Shown: positions 1 through 5,800 of the stretch, one piece after another
How positions within the stretch are numbered: the first letter of the stretch is position 1
Layout: the number at the start of each line of letters is the position of its first letter
Origin: Elusimicrobia bacterium RIFCSPHIGHO2_02_FULL_57_9
Lineage (GTDB): Bacteria; Elusimicrobiota; Elusimicrobia; UBA1565; UBA9628
Direction of reading: 5' to 3'
NCBI GenBank assembly: GCA_001800015.1
Contig: MGUO01000064.1
Span: forward strand, 2,623 to 11,826
DNA length: 9,204 nt
Translations under genes and position numbers: made by a program
Notes under the pieces: generated by a model
The model's input: only the letters and a program-made list of their open reading frames with translations
What the model was told of the DNA's origin: nothing
Database searches by the model: none

Positions 1-450
1 GGCGTTGAATATTTCCTGGCCGACTTTATGGCGCTCTCGGATAAAGCCTATTTCGGTCTCAAGCATATTCCGGATGAATTCCTGGTCCGCCCCGTCAACC
101 ACGAGCTGGATGCCCCGCTGCAAAAAATCATTCTTAATGTTCTTAACGTCGCTTTGCAAAGCCAGAAAACCATCTTTCTTGGCTTTCTGGGACAAGCTCA
201 CGAAAGTGCCCACGATGTCGGTGGTGTCTTCTCCGCTCGAGAACAGGACCTTGCGCACTATCTTGCCCAGGCCGACGACTTGGCTAAGCGGGTAATTGAC
301 CAAGGTGGCGCAAAAAGTCCCGCCCATGACCATAAGCAAAGCTTCCATGTTGGCAAAAGGCTTGAAACCGGCCATGCCCTCGGCGTAAAAAATAGTGGCC
401 ACCGACAGCGCGAAAAACACCAGAATGCCCATGACTGTTGCAATATCCAT
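1..450 (-). CDS. motA: MotA/PomA-family stator protein, N-terminal 150 residues (cut by window edge)
   Basis: Translating the minus strand from the ATG at 450 gives 150 open codons that run off the window. MotA forms the ion-conducting stator ring with MotB in the inner membrane and pushes on the rotor protein FliG. Seen here: TM1 at about residues 2-22, TM2 at about 34-54 with the family's GGT motif (VMGGTFCATL), then the start of the large cytoplasmic loop with KKDGFLAL and LQRGIQLVVDG, which match PomA/MotA loops closely. TM3 and TM4 lie outside the window. The start overlaps the flbD stop by one base (TAATG) and has GAGAGGA just upstream, so translation is coupled. By my alignment the Arg90 position of E. 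coli MotA is Lys91 and the Glu98 position is Gln99. The family is secure. The coupling ion and the presence of motB cannot be judged here. Confidence 0.93.
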   Translation of the reverse strand, partial: MDIATVMGILVFFALSVATIFYAEGMAGFKPFANMEALLMVMGGTFCATLVNYPLSQVVGLGKIVRKVLFSSGEDTTDIVGTFVSLSQKAKKDGFLALQSDVKNIKNDFLQRGIQLVVDGADQEFIRNMLETEIGFIRERHKVGQEIFNA

Positions 451-674
451 TATGTCCTCTCAAAACCCTGAATGGGATTAATAGCCTTGGCTTCAGAATT
501 GATCTTCTTACGGTACTCGACGACTTTTTGGGTGATTTCCTCGGCGCTTTCCCGGACCAGGAAGCGGTTGCCCGTGGCCAGTGCAACCACGGTTTCCTGC
601 CCGATTTCGAGGCTTTCGATAAGCTCCGCGTTGATCACGATCGGCGTTCCATTGAGCTTATGCAGAGTGATCAT
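450..674 (-). CDS. flbD: FlbD/SwrD-family flagellar protein
   Basis: This 74-residue protein matches the small FlbD family over its whole length. It shows the opening MITLHKLNGTPIVINAELIE, a central TGNRFLVRES stretch and the closing EEITQKVVEYRKKI helix. FlbD/SwrD genes typically lie directly before motA in flagellar operons, and in Bacillus subtilis SwrD is reported to raise motor power. That matches its place here between a rotor-like fusion and motA. The start codon overlaps the preceding gene's stop by ATGA, and its own stop overlaps the motA start, so all three are probably translationally coupled. The last 12 residues (AKAINPIQGFERT region) look unstructured. The family is clear; the molecular role is poorly known everywhere. 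Confidence 0.9.
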   Translation of the reverse strand: MITLHKLNGTPIVINAELIESLEIGQETVVALATGNRFLVRESAEEITQKVVEYRKKINSEAKAINPIQGFERT

Positions 675-1948
675 ACCCCGACTGAGGGCGGCTGCGGCCT
701 TTCCGGGGAGGCCATACGCCGCGACCAGTCCGCGTCTCTTTTAAGCATTTCCTTATGCAGGCGGTCGATCTCCCGTTCCAGCTCCTCGCGGGCGTTGTCC
801 CAGTCACTCTGCAATTTTTCGGCTCTACTGGCAAGCTCGCGCTCAAGCTGAACGCGGAAGTCTCCCTCCATCTGGATTCTCTCGGCCTCCCGTTCCCTTT
901 GCATCTGCTCGGCGATCTTGGACACCCTTTGGTTGATTTCTTCCTGGGACAAGGCCTTAAGCTTATCTCTTTCCGTGTCCAGCATTTTCGACAATTGCAG
1001 CACCGCCTCGGCGCGGAGCTCCCTTTCCCGCTCCAGCCACTTGCGCTGCAGCACCGAGAATTCCGCCTTGTATTTCTCCCGGGTTTGCTCCCAGCAAGCC
1101 TTGGCGGTTTGAAACTCGCCGGCCTGGGCCCTGGCGGCGGAAAGTTGCCTCTCCAACGTCGCGGCCACGGCCTTGAGCTTTTGCAGTTCGTATTTGGCGT
1201 TTTCGGCATCTTCCTTCAGACGGTTTTTATCCGCCGAGGTCTTGGAAAGCTCCAGGTCGGCGCTCCTAAGCTTCTCGGCCAGCGAGCGTAAATTGCGGAT
1301 TTCCTCGTCTTTGCCAAAGGCGATTTTCTGCCACTGGGCTTTTTCATCGAGCCAGCGTCTTTCCATCTCTTGAATGCGCAGGGCTAAATGGTTCTCCACT
1401 TCCTTTTCCTGGCTCTCCCGCACCTGCATCTGATTGCGCAGAGTCGCGACCCAGGTTTCCCTCTCCTGAGCCAGGCGCTCCTCCATTTCCTGAAGCTTGG
1501 CCTCCAGCTTATGCCGGGCCTCCTCTTGCTCCTGTTCCCGCCGGTCGCGGCGCAATTTTTCCTGAAGTTCCTTGATGGAGACTTCGACGCGGGCCGCCGT
1601 GGCGGACTCTTCCTGGGACTTTAGATTGGCCAATAAAAGTTTTTCATGCTCATCCGCCAGCCTCTTTTCAATTTCCGCGAACTTTCTTTCGTATTCCAGC
1701 TTCTCGGGGCTGGGTTCGTTGGGACGGGCCGCGGCCGGTCCCGCCAGAGCGGGCATGCCCGGCACTCCAGGCATCCCCATCGGCATTGGCAAGGGAGGAG
1801 TCGGGCCCATCCCGATCGGCAATGTCGATCGGGGCGGAGGCGGCGTAAAAGGCGGCAAAAACGGCAGCGGCGGCCGTTGCCCGGAAGCGGCCGGCGCAAT
1901 GGGCAAAGGGGGCGGCGAGCGCTTTGTATCTTTATTTTCCTCGGGCAT
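671..1948 (-). CDS. Coiled-coil protein with proline-rich N-terminus, in the motor operon; function unknown
   Basis: A 425-residue protein I cannot assign to a family. Residues 1-80 are rich in Pro, Gly and Met (PPPLP, PPFTPPPP, PMPMGMPGVPGMP) and look disordered. Residues about 82-405 are an almost unbroken charged helix rich in Glu, Lys, Arg, Gln and Leu with heptad character, so a long coiled coil is predicted. The tail is short and ends in PERPQPPSVGV. No signal peptide or membrane segment is visible, so it should be cytoplasmic. The ATG follows the TAA of the FliF-FliG fusion with no gap (TAAATG), with GGGAGGA in the end of that gene as ribosome binding site. Its stop overlaps flbD by ATGA. 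Its slot resembles that of FliH or FliJ after fliG, but no FliH/YscL C-terminal domain can be recognised. A scaffold or linker at the cytoplasmic face of the motor is an inference from position only. Confidence 0.85.
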   Translation of the reverse strand: MPEENKDTKRSPPPLPIAPAASGQRPPLPFLPPFTPPPPRSTLPIGMGPTPPLPMPMGMPGVPGMPALAGPAAARPNEPSPEKLEYERKFAEIEKRLADEHEKLLLANLKSQEESATAARVEVSIKELQEKLRRDRREQEQEEARHKLEAKLQEMEERLAQERETWVATLRNQMQVRESQEKEVENHLALRIQEMERRWLDEKAQWQKIAFGKDEEIRNLRSLAEKLRSADLELSKTSADKNRLKEDAENAKYELQKLKAVAATLERQLSAARAQAGEFQTAKACWEQTREKYKAEFSVLQRKWLERERELRAEAVLQLSKMLDTERDKLKALSQEEINQRVSKIAEQMQREREAERIQMEGDFRVQLERELASRAEKLQSDWDNAREELEREIDRLHKEMLKRDADWSRRMASPERPQPPSVGV

Positions 1949-3904
1949 TTAACGTCCTCCCACCTGAGATTTAAAACTTTCCACCCACTGGCGGATTTGC
2001 GGGTCCGGATTGTACTCAAGAAGTTTTTCGTAATGCGCCAAGGCCTCGGGGGTCCGCCCCAGCTGGTAAAAAATGGAACCCAGGTACTGGTGCGCCTGCC
2101 ACAAGCTTGGATTGAATGTGAGCGCCGTTTCGAAATACTGCAGGCTCTGCTCCAGCTGCCCCGCGCCGTGATAAGAAACTCCCGCATCAAAATAACTTTG
2201 GGCTTGGACTGGATCCACGGGCGCGGCCGGAGCCTGTGCAGCCAGGGCTTCTGTCTTGCGGCGCGCGGCGGCGAAACGCTGCTGGCGCCTTTCCTGCGCG
2301 CTTAGCTCCTCCTGCATGCCCTCGATGAGGCCGTAATTATCCTCTACCTTGCTGCGCACGGAAATCTTTCCCTCTTTCTCCAGGGTCTTAATCATGTCCA
2401 TGATTTTGCTTCGCTCATCCTCGATCTGGGTTGGAGTCAGGCCCTGGGCGTATTCCATGGACTCCTTAAGCAGGGAAGCCGCGCCCTGGGACATGTTCGA
2501 GAAGAATTTATTGACCACCTCGGGAGTTGCCCCCTGCAAGGCCCGGGCCATGCTCTCGGTTTTAAGCTCGCGCACCGCCACCTGCATTTCCCGGTCGGGG
2601 AAGCTCACCACGTCCTCGAAGATGAGGATATGCTTGCGCACCTGCTCATAAACCAGGGGCTTCTCGTTCTTAAGATAGTTGAGAATGTTATTGCGCGTGG
2701 CCGTATCCGACTCATCGAGCATGGAGGTCAGCCGCTCCATGCCGCCGACCACGAAATCCACGTTTTCTTTGATGTCGGTATCCATGGCGATAACCTGCTC
2801 GCGGGTAACCTGCCGCACGGTTAAGGCCTCTAGGGCGACTTTGGCCTGCAGTTCGACCGGCAGCGAGGTCAGCATTTGCCGGGCGAAATCGGGCCGCAGG
2901 TAGCTTGCGACCACGGCGATGACCCAGGGCTCCTCCTTGCGCAAAAGAAACATGTAAGACAACCGCTTGATATTTTCCTCGTTGACATAGGAAAATGGCT
3001 CAAATTTTTTCATATTCTCATCCTCCTCAACCACCGGGGGCGGCTCCGGCTCCTTGGTCTGAAAAGTAATGTCGAGCTTGCCGTCCTGATCCAAAGCGTT
3101 TTCCCCGTCCTTGCCCCCCTCGTCCTCCGGCGGCGTGATCTGGGAATCTATGTTCACCTCGGCGGCGGGCTTCTCCTTGAGAGCGGCCACGTACTGGCGA
3201 AAAAAACGCCAGAGCGGACCGAACAGAAAAAGCAGGAAGAGCAGCAGCAAGACGGCGAAAAGCAGGGGGATGTAGACCTCCGGACGCTTGAGATCTTCTC
3301 GCCAATCCGTCTTGAACTTGTTAAAGCGCGTGGGGCGGAAAAACACCTGGTCCGGCAAAAGTTTATATTGCCCCATGGCATCCACGATGCGGCCGCGCAC
3401 CGTGTCTATCTGGATCTTGTCCTTAAGCACACCCTCGTCGTGAATTACGGTGACTCCCAGTTTCTTGAAAACCGGCTTGACCGCGTAGCGCTCTTCCTGG
3501 ATGCCCTTGACCTGTTGGGCCTGCTGGGCCGAGGCGGACTCCGGCCGTTCCGGAATGCCGCCTTGGGCGATGGTTTTAGGTTTGGGAATTCCCGGCAAAA
3601 CGAAAGTCGTCTGCATTCCCCCCTTGGAAGAGCCTTGTTTTTCACGATACTTCTCGGCCAAACCCATCCCGGAACGGTTGGACTGCTCGATTTCGACTTT
3701 AACCTCCATCTCCACATCGACGAAAACCATGCCCATGCCCTTGCCGAGAATCGGGTCGAGCACGTCGCGCTGTATCTTGGCCTCGGACTGCTGCTTGATG
3801 CGATTCTGCTCCTGCAGCAAGCCGATATCCGGCGCGGAGGCCCCCAAGACGAAAACGGGAAGCCCCAAAACCAAGCTTAAAATGCATAGTTGGCGCTTAT
3901 TCAT
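1949..3904 (-). CDS. FliF(C-terminal)-FliG(M+C)-TPR fusion, membrane-anchored rotor-like protein
   Basis: Residues are numbered from the ATG at 3904 (651 aa). Residues 1-24 are a signal sequence or anchor (basic MNKR, hydrophobic core, GASA). About 46-104 and 140-194 resemble the last periplasmic part of FliF: LDPILGKGMG followed by a VDVEMEVKVEIE strand, then YAVKPVFKKLGVTVIHDEG and LPDQVFFRPTRF. A TM helix spans 210-232, followed by an acidic linker to about 300. Residues 306-384 match the FliG middle domain (EHPQ motif present as EEPW, 324-327). Residues 387-517 match the FliG C-terminal domain (GGMERL, ILIFEDVV, NMSQGAASLLK). A charged helix and two TPRs (567-634) follow. FliF RBM1/RBM2 and FliG-N are absent. 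FliF anchors the MS ring and FliG takes torque from MotA; here both are one chain. An ATG at 3922 would add six residues but lacks a ribosome binding site, while GAGGAAGAG lies ahead of 3904. FliG homology is strong; FliF homology is moderate. Confidence 0.85.
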   Translation of the reverse strand: MNKRQLCILSLVLGLPVFVLGASAPDIGLLQEQNRIKQQSEAKIQRDVLDPILGKGMGMVFVDVEMEVKVEIEQSNRSGMGLAEKYREKQGSSKGGMQTTFVLPGIPKPKTIAQGGIPERPESASAQQAQQVKGIQEERYAVKPVFKKLGVTVIHDEGVLKDKIQIDTVRGRIVDAMGQYKLLPDQVFFRPTRFNKFKTDWREDLKRPEVYIPLLFAVLLLLFLLFLFGPLWRFFRQYVAALKEKPAAEVNIDSQITPPEDEGGKDGENALDQDGKLDITFQTKEPEPPPVVEEDENMKKFEPFSYVNEENIKRLSYMFLLRKEEPWVIAVVASYLRPDFARQMLTSLPVELQAKVALEALTVRQVTREQVIAMDTDIKENVDFVVGGMERLTSMLDESDTATRNNILNYLKNEKPLVYEQVRKHILIFEDVVSFPDREMQVAVRELKTESMARALQGATPEVVNKFFSNMSQGAASLLKESMEYAQGLTPTQIEDERSKIMDMIKTLEKEGKISVRSKVEDNYGLIEGMQEELSAQERRQQRFAAARRKTEALAAQAPAAPVDPVQAQSYFDAGVSYHGAGQLEQSLQYFETALTFNPSLWQAHQYLGSIFYQLGRTPEALAHYEKLLEYNPDPQIRQWVESFKSQVGGR

Positions 3905-3923
3905 ATTGCGACTCTTCCTCATG

Positions 3924-3952
3924 AGTTTAAATGGAAATTGTTACGTTTTCAA
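3924..3952 (-). promoter_or_regulatory. Possible sigma-70-type promoter for the rotor/stator cassette
   Basis: On the minus strand TTGAAA (3952-3947) and TAAACT (3929-3924) are separated by 17 bases, matching the -35 and -10 consensus at 5/6 and 4/6. A start of transcription would fall near 3917, below the ATG at 3922 but above the one at 3904, which favours the shorter reading frame. The -35 box touches the foot of the stem-loop at 3951-3970. Read-through from the porV-type gene is equally possible. Confidence 0.4.
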
Positions 3953-3970
3953 GGCTGCGTCAGCAGCCTT
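3951..3970 (-). other. Perfect 8-bp stem-loop between the PorV-type gene and the rotor cassette
   Basis: AAGGCTGC (3951-3958) and GCAGCCTT (3963-3970) form an 8-bp stem with a 4-nt loop. In the transcript it is followed by GAAAACG rather than a run of U, so it is not a standard intrinsic terminator. It could act as a processing site, a 3'-end stabiliser for the upstream message or part of an attenuator. Confidence 0.6.
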
Positions 3971-4010
3971 GCACTGACGCCTTATTAGAAATTGTTTTGG
4001 CGTCATGTGC
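3971..4010 (-). other. Long-loop inverted repeat directly after the PorV-type gene stop
   Basis: GCAC-TGACGCC (3971-3981) pairs with GGCGTCA-t-GTGC (3999-4010), giving 11 base pairs with a single bulged base and a 17-nt AT-rich loop. It begins immediately after the stop codon of the preceding gene. Its inner arm can also pair with the GCGTCA in the neighbouring stem-loop. The role is unknown. Confidence 0.55.
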
Positions 4011-5576
4011 CTACTTCATCGTATCGAGAAATTCCCTGATGGCCCGGTTGGTGGGGTCGATTTCAAGGGCCCGCTTCCACACCGCAACGGCCTTATCCTT
4101 TTGCTCCATCATGTAGAAAGCGCTTCCCATGATCTCAAGGGCAATCACGTTGTTGGGCTCAAGATCCAGGACGTCTTGGGCGCGGCGCACGGCGGCGTCG
4201 TATTTGCCGTCGTAGACGGATTGCCGCGCATCATAAATCTTCTGATCCACCCAGGTAAACTGCTCCGGGCCGTCGAGACGGCGGGTCATCTCGGCGACCC
4301 CGGCCTCTTTTTCAACCATATTGAGCAGCCCCAGCAGCTTCTCGTCCTTCGGGTTTTTATTGTAGGCGTAGCGCAGGGCGTTGACCGCGCCGCGCAAATC
4401 CCGCCCATCAACATAAGAGATGACGCCCTTGCGCACGAAGGTCTGGGATTCTTCGCCTCCCATGGCCGACGACACGAAAGAGGTTACGGTCAGCAGGCGG
4501 GCCACCATGGCCTGAACCTGCTTGTTATTGGGCTGAGCGTCCAAGGCCTGGTTGAATTTCTGCGCGGCCAGGGCGAAATTGCCCTCCTGGAAAGCGTCAA
4601 AACCCTGTTTCAGGGCGCCCTTGACCTGGACGCTGGAGCGGTCACCCTTGGATTGGCCGAATTTAAGGTTGAAGGAAATGCGGGTGCTTGAGCCCAGGTC
4701 GTGGATGCCCTGGGCCACATCGATGCCGAAACTGCGGAAATTAAGCCCGAAGCCGAAATCGGTTTCCTGGATGCCGGGCAGGCCCATGAGGCCAAAGCGG
4801 AAGGCAAACCAGCGCGCGATCCAGTACTCGCCGCCGAAGCGCAGGTCCATGCTGCCGGTTAAAGGCTTGTTGACGTCCAGGCCCAGGGTCAACCGCTCTT
4901 TGAAAAGCCGCACTGAGTTGCCGACCTTAAGCACCACGGGCAGCTTGTCATCGGTATCGCCGGTTCTCTGCGAAAACGCGTTCTGCAGACCCAGCCCCAG
5001 ACGGTAGGGGCCCATGGACTTAAGCGTGCCCAGGTCCAAGGTCTTAAAATTGTCGGAGGAGCCGCCGAGTTTGCGGGTCACCTGCTTGATGCTGGCGCCG
5101 AAGGCGACGGTCTCGGTGACGTTTTTGCCCCAAGAAATGCCGAGCGCCTGCTGCTGGTCGGAGAAAGATCCGCCCGTGGTGATGGCCGAAGGCTCTTGGG
5201 TGGCGGGATTGAAGGCCACATCCACCTGCTCAAATCCCGCGGAGGCCAATTGGGTCATGGAGAGGGCGAAAGTGCTGCCGCCCTTCAAGGGATGGGCATA
5301 GCTGAAATAGGTGAGCTTGGTTTGCGCAAAAAGCGTGGCCTGCATGGTCGACAGCTCTTTGCGTTGCAGATTGGCCAGGCCGGCGGGATTCCAATAGGCG
5401 GCGGTGGCGTCGTCTGAGATCGCATAATAAGCCCCGCCCATGGCTAAAGCCCGACCGCCTACGCCGTAGAACAAAAACGCTCCCGGCTGGCCATTGGATT
5501 GGGCCGCGACCCGGGCAACTCCGGCTGCGGCCACAATAAACAGAGAGGCGGCTATGCTGTTTCTTAGTCGGTCCAT
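4011..5576 (-). CDS. PorV/PQ-type (UPF0164) outer-membrane beta-barrel with C-terminal TPRs
   Basis: 521 residues. Residues 1-25 are a signal peptide (MDRLRN, hydrophobic core, ending RVAAQ). Residues 30-307 form a predicted FadL-like barrel opening with the hallmark GRALAMGGAYYAISDDATAAYWNPAGLA (shown in part: GRALAMGGAY, YWNPAGLANL), as in PorV/PorQ/UPF0164 proteins, followed by alternating amphipathic strands. Residues 318-521 carry TPR-like repeats (about 318-352, 381-411, 445-478, 480-513; for example ALDAQPNN, VLDLEPNN, ALEIDPTN). PorV is the shuttle or attachment protein of type IX secretion in Bacteroidota; related barrels with TPR tails occur in other phyla, where their job is mostly unknown. 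The tail would lie in the periplasm. Only this ATG sits before the signal peptide, yet it has no good Shine-Dalgarno: GGAG is 17 nt away inside the leader structure. It is the first gene after a strong promoter and precedes the rotor cassette on the same strand. Confidence 0.85.
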   Translation of the reverse strand: MDRLRNSIAASLFIVAAAGVARVAAQSNGQPGAFLFYGVGGRALAMGGAYYAISDDATAAYWNPAGLANLQRKELSTMQATLFAQTKLTYFSYAHPLKGGSTFALSMTQLASAGFEQVDVAFNPATQEPSAITTGGSFSDQQQALGISWGKNVTETVAFGASIKQVTRKLGGSSDNFKTLDLGTLKSMGPYRLGLGLQNAFSQRTGDTDDKLPVVLKVGNSVRLFKERLTLGLDVNKPLTGSMDLRFGGEYWIARWFAFRFGLMGLPGIQETDFGFGLNFRSFGIDVAQGIHDLGSSTRISFNLKFGQSKGDRSSVQVKGALKQGFDAFQEGNFALAAQKFNQALDAQPNNKQVQAMVARLLTVTSFVSSAMGGEESQTFVRKGVISYVDGRDLRGAVNALRYAYNKNPKDEKLLGLLNMVEKEAGVAEMTRRLDGPEQFTWVDQKIYDARQSVYDGKYDAAVRRAQDVLDLEPNNVIALEIMGSAFYMMEQKDKAVAVWKRALEIDPTNRAIREFLDTMK

Positions 5577-5580
5577 TTTT

Positions 5581-5694
5581 CGGCAACCAGACGCTCCACT
5601 TGGGAGTCATGGCTTTGCGCCCCCGGCTTGCGCCGCACCGCTTCCCAATCAACTCAGGACAGCGGCACCAGGCCTTTCGGCCTGGGGTTTGCCG
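5581..5694 (-). ncRNA. Structured 5' leader resembling a c-di-GMP-I (GEMM) riboswitch with expanded P2
   Basis: Read on the minus strand, the leader holds the GEMM hallmarks in order: CGGCAAACC (5694-5686), a hairpin with a GAAA tetraloop (5685-5668), GGGGGCGCAAAGCC (ending 5611), a P3-like stem GACTCC/GGAGCGTC (5608-5590) with the usual 2-nt bulge on its 3' side, and GGTTGCCG (5588-5581), which pairs with the first element. GEMM-I RNAs normally have one P2 hairpin between the first and third elements. Here three follow each other, separated by TG: CCAGGCC-GAAA-GGCCTGG, CCGCT/AGCGG (5665-5638) and CGGC-GCAA-GCCG (5635-5624). The element begins about 10 nt after the predicted transcription start and ends 4 nt before the ATG of the PorV-type gene, so control of translation would be natural. 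The 3' half is a strong match. The insertion leaves open a variant ligand or a different RNA class. Confidence 0.6.
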
Positions 5695-5712
5695 TTATCG
5701 TACGGGCATTTA

Positions 5713-5740
5713 AGTATAGCCGGATTCCTTGACTTGTCAA
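5713..5740 (-). promoter_or_regulatory. Strong sigma-70-type promoter of the PorV-type gene
   Basis: On the minus strand TTGACA (5740-5735) is a perfect -35 box, and TATACT (5718-5713) follows after 16 bases, one mismatch from the -10 consensus. Transcription would start near 5706, about 130 nt before the start codon, leaving room for the structured leader and little else. Confidence 0.75.
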
Positions 5741-5741
5741 G
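5728..5741. promoter_or_regulatory. 14-bp palindrome over the -35 box, possible operator
   Basis: CTTGAC-TT-GTCAAG is a perfect inverted repeat with a 2-bp centre. It covers the whole -35 hexamer of the minus-strand promoter. A dimeric regulator bound here would block RNA polymerase. The symmetry may partly follow from the TTGACA box itself. Confidence 0.35.
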
Positions 5742-5762
5742 ACCTATGTAGGGGGTGAAAAC

Positions 5763-5791
5763 TTGAAAAAAATTGATTTTTGCTGTAAACT
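5763..5791 (+). promoter_or_regulatory. Possible promoter of the divergent small membrane protein gene
   Basis: TTGAAA (5763-5768) and TAAACT (5786-5791) lie 17 bases apart, the same hexamers and spacing as at 3924-3952. Transcription would start at about 5798, giving a message with almost no leader before the ATG at 5801. The AGGG at 5793-5796 would then not be in the transcript, which weakens the call. Confidence 0.35.
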
Positions 5792-5800
5792 TAGGGTGCA

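Noticed and set aside
671..1948. FliH identity for the coiled-coil protein
   Set aside because: The position fits, but the C-terminal FliH/YscL-like domain is not recognisable and the protein is far longer and helical almost to its end.
2876..3880. Long plus-strand reading frame of 334 codons
   Set aside because: It lies fully antisense to the FliF-FliG fusion, whose domains are recognisable; its translation is His/Leu/Gly-rich with no motif and it has no ribosome binding site.
1949..3904. Fusion as a result of a lost stop between fliF and fliG
   Set aside because: There is no residual FliG-N domain or internal start with a ribosome binding site between the TM helix and FliG-M, and the linker is acidic and Pro-rich like a natural domain linker.
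3951..3970. Intrinsic terminator after the PorV-type gene
   Set aside because: The stem is good but is followed by GAAAACG in the transcript, not a U-run, and a -35-like box begins at its foot.
4005..4691. Plus-strand reading frame of 228 codons
   Set aside because: Antisense to the TPR part of the PorV-type gene; a shadow produced by GC-rich codon use.
5663..5694. Plus-strand or bidirectional terminator at the 12-bp hairpin
   Set aside because: No gene on the plus strand ends upstream of it and no U-run follows on either strand; it is better explained as part of the minus-strand leader.
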